Positions 34,465-43,697 of a DNA stretch of 64,000 bases are shown piece after piece. The number at the start of each line of letters is the position of its first letter. Within the stretch, counting starts at the first letter, position 1. Position numbers and translations under genes: made by a program. Origin of the DNA: an uncultured Roseobacter sp. (lineage in GTDB: Bacteria > Pseudomonadota > Alphaproteobacteria > Rhodobacterales > Rhodobacteraceae); the NCBI RefSeq assembly GCF_947495025.1, contig NZ_CANLXG010000001.1, forward strand, positions 930,001 to 994,000, given 5' to 3'. The notes beneath the pieces are model-generated. The model did not search any database. It was not told the DNA's origin and saw only the letters and a list, made by a program, of their open reading frames with translations.

Positions 34465-35440
34465 GAGCGACCTCCCGCCCTGCCAGCGCGCCGATGATAC
34501 CGCCCCGGGCAAAGAGCACCACAAGCAGCAGCAGAAGCCCCAGATATACGTGCCAGAAATCGCTGAGTCCGCCCAGCACGTGTTCAAGCAGAATGAACAG
34601 TGCCGCACCGGCAACAGGGCCATAGAGGCGGCCAACACCCCCCAGAATGATAAAGATCATGATCTCTCCGGACATCTGCCAGCTGAGCATTGTCGGGCTG
34701 ACAAACCGGTTGAGGTCGGCAAAAAGAGCACCTGCGAGCGCCGTGACCGCGCCCGAGATCACAAAAGCCAGCAGCCGCAGCCGGTACGGTGACAAACCGA
34801 CAGTTTCGACCCGGGCTTCATTCTGACGCGCTGCCGACAGGGCCAGACCGAATGGCGATGCCGCCAGTCGCCCTGCTCCCCAGAGCGCCAGCGCCAGGAT
34901 GACAAAGGCGATGCCGAAAAACTGTATGGGGTCCAGCGTGTTCAGGCCGGGAAAACCATTGCGCACATAGATCGACAGCCCGTCTTCTCCCCCGTACGCG
35001 GGCCAGCTGATCGCGAAATAATAGAGCATCTGGCCGAATGCGAGGGTGATCATGATGAAGTAAACCCCCGTCGTGCGCAAAGAAAGCGCCCCGATTGCCA
35101 GCGCCGCCAGCGCGCCTGCAATCACCGCCACAAGCCAGATTACCGGCATGGATCTGGTGCCCTCAATCAGAAACGGCGTTTCCATCAGGGGCACGAAACT
35201 CTGTGCGTGCGAGGCCAGAATACCCATTGCGTATCCGCCGATCCCGAAAAACGCCGCGTGCCCGAGACTGACAAGCCCTCCGAGGCCAAGCGCGATGTTC
35301 AGTCCGACACCCGCGAGCGCCAGGATCGCCACCTTGGTTGCGAGCGTTATGATAAACGGCTCGTCCAGCATCAGTGCAGCGCCTGCCGTCAGCGGCAGCA
35401 TCGCGAACAATGCCAGATTGATCAGGCCGGTGCGCGACAT
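34457..35440 (-). CDS. Branched-chain-type ABC permease (LivM-like), kyn-linked importer
   Basis: This 327-residue membrane protein has the LivM landmarks LNIALGLGGLVSLGHAAFFGIG, given by its conserved core, LSLRTTGVYFIMITLAFGQM, and IILGGVGRLYGPVAGAALF. I chose the ATG at 35440, one base from the LivH-like stop; the extension to 35566 lies inside that gene. It is the second permease subunit of the importer located between kynureninase and the Rid gene. Confidence 0.9.
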   Translation of the reverse strand: MSRTGLINLALFAMLPLTAGAALMLDEPFIITLATKVAILALAGVGLNIALGLGGLVSLGHAAFFGIGGYAMGILASHAQSFVPLMETPFLIEGTRSMPVIWLVAVIAGALAALAIGALSLRTTGVYFIMITLAFGQMLYYFAISWPAYGGEDGLSIYVRNGFPGLNTLDPIQFFGIAFVILALALWGAGRLAASPFGLALSAARQNEARVETVGLSPYRLRLLAFVISGAVTALAGALFADLNRFVSPTMLSWQMSGEIMIFIILGGVGRLYGPVAGAALFILLEHVLGGLSDFWHVYLGLLLLLVVLFARGGIIGALAGREVAHD

Positions 35441-35441
35441 C

Positions 35442-36359
35442 TCAGCGACCCCCGTAGAGACCGGTGGGCCGGAACAGCAGCACCCCCGCCATAAGGATGT
35501 AGATGGACATGGAAGCCAGAGATGAACCAACCGCAGTGGCCGCGGACGGTTCCATGAAGGTTGCAAAGAAACCCGGCAGCAGCACCCCGCCGAGAGTATC
35601 AGTCAGTCCGACCAGCAATGCCCCCACAAGTGCACCTTTGATAGAACCAATGCCGCCGATCACAATGACAACAAACGCAAGGATCAGCACAGGCTCGCCC
35701 ATACCGACCTGTACCGACTGGATCGCCCCGACCAGCGCACCGGCAAGGCCCGCCAGCGCCGCGCCAAGGGCGAAAACGATCGTATAGAGTTTCGAGATGT
35801 CCACACCGAGGGCTGCGATCATCTCGCGGTCACTTTCGCCCGCGCGGATGCGGATGCCGATGCGCGTACGGGCGATGAGCTGGAAAAGACCAATGGCAAC
35901 GACCAGGCCGACGCCGATGATCACCAGCCGGTACAGCGGATACTGAATGCCGCCCGGCAGCATCACCGGGCCCGCGAGCGCATCAGGAATGTCCAGAAAA
36001 AGCGGGAAGGATCCGAAAATCCAGCGTGTCCCCTCTGAGAAGATCAGAATAAGCGCAAAAGTGGCCAGCACCTGATCGAGGTGGTCACGGTCATAGAGCC
36101 GGCGGATCACCGTCAGTTCAACCACGGCCCCGGCCGCAGCCGCTGCCACCAGGCTGGCGATGAGTGCCAGCACGAAGGACCCCGTAGCCCCCGCTACAGC
36201 CGCGGCCGCAAAGGCTCCGACCATATAGAGCGACCCATGCGCCAGATTGATCAGGCCCATGACCCCGAAAATCAGCGTGAGCCCGGCGGCCATCAGAAAC
36301 AGCATCACACCGGACTGCAGCCCGTTGAGCACCTGTTCGATGAGCAGAATGGTCGACAT
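35442..36359 (-). CDS. Branched-chain-type ABC permease (LivH-like), kyn-linked importer
   Basis: This 305-residue membrane protein has LLIEQVLNGLQSGVMLFLMA, FGVMGLINLAHGSLYMVGAF, a cytoplasmic loop with IRAGESDREMIAALGVDISK, and VIGGIGSIKGALVGALLVG. These are the LivH hallmarks. It is the first gene after the binding-protein gene, separated from it by a strong hairpin with a T-run. Specificity may be for aromatic amino acids or kynurenine given the neighbours, but that depends on the binding protein. Confidence 0.9.
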   Translation of the reverse strand: MSTILLIEQVLNGLQSGVMLFLMAAGLTLIFGVMGLINLAHGSLYMVGAFAAAAVAGATGSFVLALIASLVAAAAAGAVVELTVIRRLYDRDHLDQVLATFALILIFSEGTRWIFGSFPLFLDIPDALAGPVMLPGGIQYPLYRLVIIGVGLVVAIGLFQLIARTRIGIRIRAGESDREMIAALGVDISKLYTIVFALGAALAGLAGALVGAIQSVQVGMGEPVLILAFVVIVIGGIGSIKGALVGALLVGLTDTLGGVLLPGFFATFMEPSAATAVGSSLASMSIYILMAGVLLFRPTGLYGGR

Positions 36360-36410
36360 GAGGGTTGCGTTCTCCGTCCCGCGGACGCGGGTGTGTCAAT
36401 GCATGGTGGG

Positions 36411-36440
36411 AAAAGCCGCCCGCGGGGTGCCGCGGGCGGC
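36411..36440 (-). promoter_or_regulatory. Attenuator-like hairpin with T-run after the kyn-linked binding-protein gene
   Basis: GCCGCCCGCGG (36415-36425) pairs perfectly with CCGCGGGCGGC (36430-36440), with an 11-bp stem and a four-base loop. On the minus strand it is followed by TTTT. It starts eight bases past the binding-protein stop and precedes the permease gene, so part of the transcripts may end here. Confidence 0.75.
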
Positions 36441-36447
36441 GGTCAGA

Positions 36448-37596
36448 TCAGTAGCTGCAGTCAGCGGCGTAGGCGTCACCGTGATCTGTCAGGCTGGCAC
36501 CGATGATTTTGTTGGTGAAGACGTCACCCTCTTTGATCACCTCGCGGACATAGAAGTCCTGCACCGGATGCTGGTTCGGCCCGAAGGCAAAATCGCCGCG
36601 CACGGAGTCGAATTCAGCTGCAGCCAGCGCCGCGCGGAAGGCGTCTGCGTCGCTGACATCGGCTTTGGCCATGGCGCTCAGCAGCAGGTTGGCGGTGTCA
36701 TACCCCTGGCTGGCATACAGCGACGGCAGCCGCCCGTATTCTGCCTGGAAGGCCTCGACGAAGGCCTTGTTGGCCGCATTATCGATGTCCTTGTTCCACT
36801 GGCTGGTGTTTTTCACACCCAGCGCTGCCTCGCCCACGGCCTGCAGGATGCCCTGATCAAAGCTGAACGCGGGGCCGACAACCGGCAGGTCGACACCGGA
36901 GCCTGCATATTGCTTGAGGAAGGAAATCCCCATGCCACCGGGCAGGAAGAAGAACACCGAATCCGCACCGGATGCCCGGATCTGGGCGATCTCGGCGGCA
37001 TAATCCGTCTGGCCCAGCTTGGTGTAGATCTCACCGGCCAGTTCGCCGCCGTACATGCGTTTATATCCGGTCAGCGCGTCCTGCCCGGCGGGGTAATTCG
37101 GCGCAAGGATAAAGGTGTTTTTATAGCCTGCATCATTGGCATAAGCCCCTGCAGCCTCGTGCAGATTGTCGTTCTGCCAGGCAACGTTGAAATAAAGCGG
37201 GTGGCAACCCTTGCCGGCCAGAGCCGACGGGCCTGCATTGGGCGAGAGATAGAATTTGCCCTGGGCCGTCGCCGCCGGCACGACCGCCATCGCCAGGTTC
37301 GACCAGATAATACCGGTCATAACGTCGACTTTTTCCGACTGAATCATCTTGTCGGCAAGCTGCACCGCAATTTCCGGTTTGCGCTGGTCATCTTCGATCA
37401 CGACCTCAAGGTTGTCATTGCCGGCCATCTTCGCCGCCAGCATAAACCCGTCGCGGACATCAATGCCCAGACCTGCACCGCCACCGGACAGCGTGGTTAT
37501 CATGCCGACTTTGACTTTGCCTGCATGGCCGTCGGCCAGTGCAAAACTGCCTGCAGCGGCCAGCCCGGCGGCCAGTATCAGTGATTTCAGTTTCAT
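36448..37596 (-). CDS. ABC importer substrate-binding protein (LivK-like), kyn-linked
   Basis: This 382-residue protein has a Sec signal peptide (MKLKSLILAAGLAAAGSFALADG) and the type I binding fold of the HAAT family: VKVGMITTLSGGGAGLGIDVRDG at the mature N-terminus, and FYLSPNAGPSALAGKGCHPLYF in the hinge region. I chose the ATG at 37596 with GGGAG upstream; the extension to 37710 is an artefact. It lies 71 bases after kynU on the same strand. The ligand is probably an aromatic acid or amino acid such as tryptophan, kynurenine or anthranilate, an inference from the operon. Confidence 0.87.
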   Translation of the reverse strand: MKLKSLILAAGLAAAGSFALADGHAGKVKVGMITTLSGGGAGLGIDVRDGFMLAAKMAGNDNLEVVIEDDQRKPEIAVQLADKMIQSEKVDVMTGIIWSNLAMAVVPAATAQGKFYLSPNAGPSALAGKGCHPLYFNVAWQNDNLHEAAGAYANDAGYKNTFILAPNYPAGQDALTGYKRMYGGELAGEIYTKLGQTDYAAEIAQIRASGADSVFFFLPGGMGISFLKQYAGSGVDLPVVGPAFSFDQGILQAVGEAALGVKNTSQWNKDIDNAANKAFVEAFQAEYGRLPSLYASQGYDTANLLLSAMAKADVSDADAFRAALAAAEFDSVRGDFAFGPNQHPVQDFYVREVIKEGDVFTNKIIGASLTDHGDAYAADCSY

Positions 37597-37667
37597 CCCA
37601 TGTCTCCCATTATACAGACCCGTTCCGGTCCTTTTGTTGTCGATGCTTATGCACCATGAATACTGCG

Positions 37668-38858
37668 TCAGGTGACCCTGTTGCGCGTTTTGAATTTCGG
37701 GTTGTCCCACAGCCGATCCTGCATGACCCGGGCGATCCGTTCCACCGCAATTTCAATATCGCCTGCATCAAGATAGAGCGGCGTGAAACCAAACCGCATG
37801 ATATCCGGCGCCCTGAAGTCTCCGATAATGTCGTTGTGGATCAGAGCCTGCATCGCAGCATAGCCATGCTCAAACCGGAAGGAGACCTGGCTGCCCCTGC
37901 GGGCCGGGTCGCGCGGGCTGACAAGCTCGAGCGACGGAACGGCACCTTCTACACCGGCAATAAACTGCTCCTGAAGCGCAACCGAGGCGTCACGCACTTC
38001 CTGCATGTCGACACCTTCCCAGGCCTTCATTGCAAACTCCAGAGCGGCCATTTGCAAAACGGGCGGCGTGCCAACCCGCATCCGTTCAATTCCTTCTCCG
38101 GGTTTATAATTCAGCTTGAATTCAAAGGGTTCACTGTGACCCAGCCAGCCGCTGAGAGCCGGATCTATTGTATCGGCAAGATCCGGACGCACGTAGATAA
38201 ACGCAGGCGCGCCGGGTCCGCCGTTGAGGTATTTGTAGGTACAGCCAACCGCCAGTTCGGCATTGCTCGCCGACAGATCAACCGGGATGGCACCAGCCGA
38301 ATGCGCCAGGTCCCAGATCATCACCGCACCTTTGGCATGGGCCTGCGCCGTCAGGCTGTTCATGTCATGCATGCGACCTGTTCTGTAGTCGACCTGGGTC
38401 AGCATGACTGCTGCAACGTTTTCGGTGATCGCAGATTCTACGTCGTCGGGTGCGACGGTCTGCAGTTCATACCCCTGGTCCAATGTGCGGATCAGACCTT
38501 CAACCATATAGAGATCTGTCGGGAAATTACCGGTGTCAGAGAGAATAACCTTTCGTCCGGGTCGCATTTTGAGGGCCGCAGCAACGGCCTGGTAGACTTT
38601 GATGGACAGCGTATCCCCCATCACGACCGAGCGTGCGGGGGCACCGATCAACCGTCCGACGATATCGCCCACCCGCGACGGCTGCTCCATCCAGCCGGCT
38701 GCGTTCCACCCTTTGATCAGCAGATTGCCCCATTCCTCCGCCAGTACGGACGCCATTGCATCCGGTACTGCCCTGGGCAGCGGCCCCAGCGAGTTACCGT
38801 CGAGGTAGATAACACCATCAGGAATATGGAAAAGGCTTTTTCTATTTACATCAGACAC
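37668..38858 (-). CDS. kynU: Kynureninase
   Basis: This 396-residue PLP enzyme has the kynureninase landmarks YLDGNSLGPLPRAV, DTLSIKVYQAV, DSDTGNFPTDLY-type segment (here LSDTGNFPTDLYMVEG) and WDLAHSAGAIPVDL with the cofactor aspartate D183. The PLP lysine is K209 in GCTYKYLNGGPG. It cleaves kynurenine to anthranilate and alanine. The start is a GTG directly after the TDO stop codon (TAG), so the genes are tightly coupled. It feeds the anthranilate-CoA ligase encoded first in the operon. Confidence 0.95.
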   Translation of the reverse strand: MSDVNRKSLFHIPDGVIYLDGNSLGPLPRAVPDAMASVLAEEWGNLLIKGWNAAGWMEQPSRVGDIVGRLIGAPARSVVMGDTLSIKVYQAVAAALKMRPGRKVILSDTGNFPTDLYMVEGLIRTLDQGYELQTVAPDDVESAITENVAAVMLTQVDYRTGRMHDMNSLTAQAHAKGAVMIWDLAHSAGAIPVDLSASNAELAVGCTYKYLNGGPGAPAFIYVRPDLADTIDPALSGWLGHSEPFEFKLNYKPGEGIERMRVGTPPVLQMAALEFAMKAWEGVDMQEVRDASVALQEQFIAGVEGAVPSLELVSPRDPARRGSQVSFRFEHGYAAMQALIHNDIIGDFRAPDIMRFGFTPLYLDAGDIEIAVERIARVMQDRLWDNPKFKTRNRVT

Positions 38859-39680
38859 CTACAACACACCTCTTACGTGCCAGAGCTCGGGGAACAGCTC
38901 TACTTCGAGCATCTTTCGCAGGTAGCCGACACCTGACGTGCCACCTGTACCCCGCTTAAATCCAATAACCCGCTCAACGGTTGTCACATGGTTGAAACGC
39001 CAGCGACGGAAGTAATCTTCAAGATCAACCAGCTTTTCGGCAAGTTCGTAAACTTCCCAGTACGTCGCGGGATCCCCGTAGACCGTCTTCCACTGTTGCT
39101 GCACCTCATCGCGCGCAGTCCATGGCCCATCGCCTGGCGGGCCAGCGTAATCGGTGTCTTCCAGACGCGACGCCAGAAATGAAAGCGACACCTGGTAGAG
39201 GCTGGGACGATCAAGTTCGGCACCCAGCGTCTGCCAGGCGGTGGGATTGGGCTCGTGAAGCTGCATCAGTCTGCGGTTCCGGTTACCCAGAAGAAACTCT
39301 ATCAGCCGGTACTGATGAGACTGAAAACCTGAGGAGTTACCGAGAGCAGGGCGAAAGGCGGTGTATTCACTGGGCGTCATTGTGCGCAGAACGTCCCAGG
39401 CGTTATTGAGCTGCTCGAAAATACGGGCGACCCGCGTGAGCATCTTGAACGCCGGGCGCAGTTCGCCGCCGGCAATGGACTCCCGTGCAGCCTGCAGTTC
39501 GTGGACGGCCAGACGCATCCACAACTCGGACGTCTGGTGCTGTACAATAAACAGCATTTCGTCATGCGCATCGGACCGGGGATGCTGTGCAGTCAGAACC
39601 GCCTCCAGACGCAGATAATCGCCGTACGACATGTCCCGGGAGAAATCCATTTTTGCGCCGGACGCAGGGTTGTCTGTCAT
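38859..39680 (-). CDS. kynA: Tryptophan 2,3-dioxygenase
   Basis: This 273-residue haem enzyme has H48 in [12 protein letters not shown] at the distal side, the axial haem ligand H231 in [16 protein letters not shown], and the substrate loop [16 protein letters not shown]. It opens the indole ring of tryptophan to N-formylkynurenine. It overlaps the CoA-ligase gene by four bases and abuts kynU. Kynurenine formamidase (KynB), needed between the two reactions, is not in this window. Confidence 0.96.
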   Translation of the reverse strand: MTDNPASGAKMDFSRDMSYGDYLRLEAVLTAQHPRSDAHDEMLFIVQHQTSELWMRLAVHELQAARESIAGGELRPAFKMLTRVARIFEQLNNAWDVLRTMTPSEYTAFRPALGNSSGFQSHQYRLIEFLLGNRNRRLMQLHEPNPTAWQTLGAELDRPSLYQVSLSFLASRLEDTDYAGPPGDGPWTARDEVQQQWKTVYGDPATYWEVYELAEKLVDLEDYFRRWRFNHVTTVERVIGFKRGTGGTSGVGYLRKMLEVELFPELWHVRGVL

Positions 39681-41296
39681 GATCCTGACCGCAGGGCAAA
39701 TCGCTGGATTTTTCCAGTGGCCGTCTTTGGCAATGAATTGGTGAAACGCACGTCCCTCGGGTATTTGTACGGCGCAATAATCGCTTTAACATGATCCTGT
39801 AAATTACTGATCATATTATAATCTCCGACCTCTCCTTCGTTCAGCACGACATGAGCCTGAACGATGCTGCCTCGTGCCTCATCGGGCTGCCCGACTACGG
39901 CGCATTCCTGTACAGCCGGGTGTGACAGAAGAGCGGCCTCTACTTCCGGGCCTGCGATATTATAGCCGGCCGAGAGGATCATATCATCATTGCGGGCGGC
40001 AAAATGCAGATACCCCTCGGCGTCCATGTAAAAGCTGTCTCCGGTAATATTCCAGCCATCCGTGACATAAGCCGCCTGGCGGTCATCGGCCAGGTACCGG
40101 CACCCGGTGGGTCCGCGCACAGCCAGCCGCCCGACTGTGCCACGCGGAACCTCCGCGCCCCGCGCATCCACAACGCGCGCCTCGTAACCCGTTACAGGTT
40201 TACCGGTACAGGCCGCACGGTGATCGTCAAACCGGTTCGATATGAAAATATGCAGCAGTTCGGTCGCACCGATTCCGTCCAGCATCGGCTTGCCGGTTTT
40301 TGACTTCCAATCTTCGTAGACCGGTGCGGGCAGTGTCTCGCCGGCGGAAACCGCGGCCCGCAGGCTCGACAGATCAGCGCCCTCTTCCATCGCGGCCAGC
40401 ATCGCACGATAGGCGGTGGGCGCAGTAAAACAGACCGTCGCACGGTATTTTTCGATGATTTCGATCATATTCGGCGGCGATGCCGTTTCGAGCAGCGTCG
40501 CTGCCGCACCGAAGCGCAGCGGAAAGATGGCCAGCCCGCCCAGCCCAAAGGTAAAGGCCAGCGGCGGCGAGCCGACAAAGATATCATCGGGCGTGACCCC
40601 AAGCACCTCGCGCGCGTAGCCATCGGCAATGATCAGAAGATCGCGGTGGAAATGCATTGTTGCCTTGGGCGATCCGGTCGTTCCGCTGGTAAAACCCAGC
40701 AGCGCCACATCATCCTGCGCTGTATCAGCGGCCTCAAACCGGACCGGCTTTTCCAGAGCGAGGCGATCAAGTTCAGCATCGTGGTTTGAGGTACCGTCAA
40801 ACCCGACAACGGATTTCAGATACCGGCTTGTCTTGGCACAGGCAGTCAGCTCGTCCATCAGCCGCGTATCGCAGAGCGCATGGCTGACCTCTGCCTTGTC
40901 CACGATGGCGGAGAGCTCCCCCGCCCGCAGCATCGGCATCGTGTTGACCACAACAGCGCCCGCCTTGGTCGCAGCCAGCCAGCACGCGACCATTGCAGGG
41001 TTGTTGGCCGAGCGGATCAGCACCCTGTTTCCGGGCCTTACACCGAGGTCCGACACAAGCGCATGCGCCAGCCGGTTGGTCCAGTCGGAAAGCTCTTTGT
41101 AGGTACGGCGGCGTCCGTTTCCGATCAGCGCTGTGTGGTCGCCAAAACCCCGCTGAACCATGGTATCTGTCAGTTCAGATGCAGCATTCAGGCGATCCGG
41201 ATAGTCAAATCCATCCAGCAGCAGATCCGGCCACTGTTCCGACGACGGCAGGTTGTCCCGCGCGAAAGTATCCTGGTGACCGGATGGCTGCATCAT
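39677..41296 (-). CDS. Aromatic acid CoA ligase, probably 2-aminobenzoate (anthranilate)-CoA ligase
   Basis: This 539-residue adenylate-forming enzyme has the P-loop-like [21 protein letters not shown], given by its core, the segment [15 protein letters not shown] and [20 protein letters not shown]. The C-terminal catalytic lysine is in [15 protein letters not shown]. The [14 protein letters not shown] type is characteristic of benzoate-type CoA ligases. Its position upstream of kynA and kynU with ATGA coupling makes anthranilate the logical substrate, giving anthraniloyl-CoA. I chose the ATG at 41296 over a GTG at 41305 because AAAGGG stands upstream at suitable spacing. Confidence 0.85.
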   Translation of the reverse strand: MMQPSGHQDTFARDNLPSSEQWPDLLLDGFDYPDRLNAASELTDTMVQRGFGDHTALIGNGRRRTYKELSDWTNRLAHALVSDLGVRPGNRVLIRSANNPAMVACWLAATKAGAVVVNTMPMLRAGELSAIVDKAEVSHALCDTRLMDELTACAKTSRYLKSVVGFDGTSNHDAELDRLALEKPVRFEAADTAQDDVALLGFTSGTTGSPKATMHFHRDLLIIADGYAREVLGVTPDDIFVGSPPLAFTFGLGGLAIFPLRFGAAATLLETASPPNMIEIIEKYRATVCFTAPTAYRAMLAAMEEGADLSSLRAAVSAGETLPAPVYEDWKSKTGKPMLDGIGATELLHIFISNRFDDHRAACTGKPVTGYEARVVDARGAEVPRGTVGRLAVRGPTGCRYLADDRQAAYVTDGWNITGDSFYMDAEGYLHFAARNDDMILSAGYNIAGPEVEAALLSHPAVQECAVVGQPDEARGSIVQAHVVLNEGEVGDYNMISNLQDHVKAIIAPYKYPRDVRFTNSLPKTATGKIQRFALRSGS

Positions 41297-41626
41297 GCGA
41301 CGCACCCTTTACAGAACGCCGGATCTGACCTGATACCATGCCAGTTCGGCGGGTTGGCCGCGAGGAAGAGCATACGTAAACCAACCAGAACCGGCCGCCA
41401 GAATTCAATATTGCACCCGATGCTTACATTTTTACGACAATTTTCCGGGATCGCGCAGATTGCGCCGCGAAACCGCGGCGCCTTGTGCTCTGACAAAGAG
41501 TTCAGCATCGCTCATCCCTCTGCTGTGCACAGTCTGCCTGTGCCCGTCCCACAGAACGTTAGGATGAGTCGCAAAATGCTTCAAGGGAAAATATTTTAAA
41601 CCTAAAACATTTTCCCTGTATACGGA
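41297..41626. other. Intergenic region: leader of the kyn operon and 3' region of the ATPase gene
   Basis: This 330-base gap holds no credible gene. It contains a perfect GC hairpin, GCGCCGCG (41462-41469) with CGCGGCGC (41474-41481) and a four-base AAAC loop, about 165 bases upstream of the CoA-ligase start. It also contains the AT-rich inverted repeat listed separately near the ATPase stop. No T-run follows the GC hairpin. It probably carries the promoter of the kyn operon, but I cannot place the -35/-10 elements with confidence. Confidence 0.6.
41584..41617. repeat. 15-bp AT-rich inverted repeat between galactoside ATPase and kyn operon
   Basis: AGGGAAAATATTTTA (41584-41598) and TAAAACATTTTCCCT (41603-41617) are complementary at 14 of 15 positions around a four-base loop. 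It lies nine bases past the stop of the minus-strand ATPase gene. It could terminate that transcript, though its stem is AT-rich with no T-run after it, or it could be an operator for the kyn operon. I cannot decide between these. Confidence 0.55.
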
Positions 41627-42685
41627 TCAGCGGATACGCGCTTCGGTGCTGGCGTCAAACACCATGGCACGGCGCGCTTCAAAGGTGACGTCAACTGTGT
41701 CCCCTTCGCTGGCACGTTCATCACCGCGCTCCTCCACAATGATCCGTTCACCGTTCGGCGTATCAAGGTGCAGGTAGGATACGCCACCCAGCGCCTCGGA
41801 CAGCTCCGCCTTGAGCGCGCCCTGCCCGATCTGAACTTCCAGATGCTCTGGCCTGATACCCAGCGTCACAGCCGTGCCAGCCGCGGGCAGCGTCGCCTCC
41901 ACGGCGACTGTACGGCCAAGGCCCGGCACTTCGACACCGCCCTCGACCACAGTTCCCTGAAGGAAATTCATCGCAGGCGAACCTATAAAGCCCGCAACAA
42001 ACTTGTTGTCAGGGTTTCGATACAGCTCAAGCGGTGCGCCGACCTGTTCGATTTTGCCCAGGCGCAGCACAACAATCTTGTCCGCCAGGGTCATCGCCTC
42101 GACCTGGTCGTGGGTCACATAGATCATTGTGGCGCCGATCTCTTTGTGCAGGCGGGCAATCTCGACCCGCATCTCGACGCGCAGTTCGGCATCAAGGTTG
42201 GACAGCGGCTCGTCGAAGAGGAACACTTCGGGGCCACGCACAATTGCACGGCCAATTGCGACCCGCTGACGCTGGCCACCGGACAGGGCTGCAGGTTTGC
42301 GGTCCAGATAGCTGTCCAGCTTCAGAACGTCAGAGGCCGCTTTGACCTTGGCGTCGATCTCGGCCTTTGGCACACCGTTCATCTTAAGGCCGAAGCCCAT
42401 GTTTTCCTTGACTGTCATATGCGGATAGAGCGCGTAGGTCTGAAAGACCATGGCCACGCCCCGCTCGGACGGGTCCATATGCGTGACATCACGCGTGCCG
42501 ATATGCATCTGACCTTCGGTGGTTTCCTCCAGTCCGGCGATCATCCGCAGAAGCGTGGATTTACCACAGCCCGAAGGGCCCACAAAGACGCAGAACTCGC
42601 CGTCCTCAATCTGCAGATCAATCCCGTGGATAACCTGCACATCACCATAGCGTTTGATGGCTTTCTGAAGCGTGACACCTGTCAT
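41627..42685 (-). CDS. Sugar ABC importer ATPase (MalK/UgpC type)
   Basis: This 352-residue ATPase has Walker A VGPSGCGKSTLLRMIAGLE, signature [17 protein letters not shown], Walker B VFLFDEPLSNLDAELR and switch MIYVTHDQVEAM. A C-terminal TOBE/regulatory domain of about 120 residues (AVTLGIRPEHLEVQIG) follows. The type is CUT1, matching the MalE/F/G-like genes starting at 43698. It is transcribed with the IclR gene, three bases downstream of it, divergently from the binding-protein gene. It powers galactoside or oligosaccharide uptake. Confidence 0.92.
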   Translation of the reverse strand: MTGVTLQKAIKRYGDVQVIHGIDLQIEDGEFCVFVGPSGCGKSTLLRMIAGLEETTEGQMHIGTRDVTHMDPSERGVAMVFQTYALYPHMTVKENMGFGLKMNGVPKAEIDAKVKAASDVLKLDSYLDRKPAALSGGQRQRVAIGRAIVRGPEVFLFDEPLSNLDAELRVEMRVEIARLHKEIGATMIYVTHDQVEAMTLADKIVVLRLGKIEQVGAPLELYRNPDNKFVAGFIGSPAMNFLQGTVVEGGVEVPGLGRTVAVEATLPAAGTAVTLGIRPEHLEVQIGQGALKAELSEALGGVSYLHLDTPNGERIIVEERGDERASEGDTVDVTFEARRAMVFDASTEARIR

Positions 42686-42688
42686 GGT

Positions 42689-43480
42689 TTACGTCCCTGT
42701 ATTTTGCAAAAATGAATCCGGGAACCGCCAGGCCTGCGCATCGCGCGCAATGGACCGGGCCACAGTGGCAAGCCGGGGCGCGAGCGCCTCCAGCCGGTTC
42801 AGCGAGGTCGTACGTGTCGAGCCGGTCACGGACAGCGCGCCCAGCACGCGGCCCTGATCGGTCAGAATCGGGTAGGCAATACAGATGATGCCGGGCTCGT
42901 GCTCTTCATCGTCAAAGGCATAGCCACGGGCCCGGATCCGGCGCAGTTCGGCGCAAAGCGTTTCGCTGCTGGTCAGTGTCCGGTCGGTAAACCGATGGAA
43001 AGACTGCTGTCGCAGCACAGGTTCCAGATCAGCCTCCGGCAGAAACGCGAGCATCGCCTTGCCCACACCAGTGCAGTAAGCGGGGCCAACCTTGCCCGCG
43101 TCTGAATACATCTCGACAGGCTGGGCCGCGTTGCGCTTGTCCACGTAAAGGACCTGCGCATGATCCATCTGTGCCAGGTGCACGGTCTGCCCCACTTCGG
43201 CGCTGAGCTGGTCCAGCAGCGGACGGGCGATGGGTGCCAGGCTGCTCTGGGTCCAGGCGGCATGGGCGAGACGCACAAGACGTACGCCCAGCGCATAGGT
43301 CTGATTGTGCGAATCGTATTCCAGCATCCCCTGTGAGGTCAGCGTCTGCAAAAACCGATACAGAGTCGCCTTGGGAAAACGGCTTTCAGCCAGCAGAGTC
43401 GCAAATCGTACGGGGCGGCCATATGCGGCCACCTGGTCCAGTACATCCAGCGCTTTGCCTACGGTGCCGTCCCCCGACAT
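42689..43480 (-). CDS. IclR-family transcriptional regulator of the galactoside locus
   Basis: This 263-residue protein has an N-terminal winged helix (VGKALDVLDQVAAYGRPVRFATL and FPKATLYRFLQTLTSQGML, each a short span). The C-terminal IclR effector domain has AGKVGPAYCTGVGKAMLAF and GYAFDDEEHEPGIICIAYPI. I chose the ATG at 43480 with GGGAG upstream; 43489 is an alternative start. It lies next to the divergent promoter region of the importer and is co-transcribed with the ATPase gene. It probably represses the operon until a galactoside or galactose derivative binds. Confidence 0.87.
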   Translation of the reverse strand: MSGDGTVGKALDVLDQVAAYGRPVRFATLLAESRFPKATLYRFLQTLTSQGMLEYDSHNQTYALGVRLVRLAHAAWTQSSLAPIARPLLDQLSAEVGQTVHLAQMDHAQVLYVDKRNAAQPVEMYSDAGKVGPAYCTGVGKAMLAFLPEADLEPVLRQQSFHRFTDRTLTSSETLCAELRRIRARGYAFDDEEHEPGIICIAYPILTDQGRVLGALSVTGSTRTTSLNRLEALAPRLATVARSIARDAQAWRFPDSFLQNTGT

Positions 43481-43575
43481 ACCAGGCATCTCCCTCCTCG
43501 GGCCCCGCCCGCAGCGCCCCTGCGCCGCGACCTCCCCGGGGCCATGCTCTTTCCCGGTCAATTCCAAGAAGAGTG

Positions 43576-43640
43576 TTGACAGTGTAGGCAGAGTGCAGTG
43601 TAGTTTTCAATATATAAAACTTGGTTTCAAATAATGGAAC
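43576..43640. promoter_or_regulatory. Promoter and candidate IclR operator for the galactoside operon
   Basis: TTGACA (43576-43581) gives a perfect -35 box with TGTAGT 17 bases later (43599-43604) as a weak -10. Downstream, GTTTC (43624-43628) and GGAAC (43636-43640) form an imperfect inverted repeat of the GTTTC-N-GAAAC type bound by IclR proteins. A repressor here would block transcription toward the binding-protein gene. This is a positional inference. Confidence 0.4.
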
Positions 43641-43697
43641 ACATTATGCGGAAACCAGGGGGGACCAAAACCGCAAACGTACCTTAGGGAGGACACC

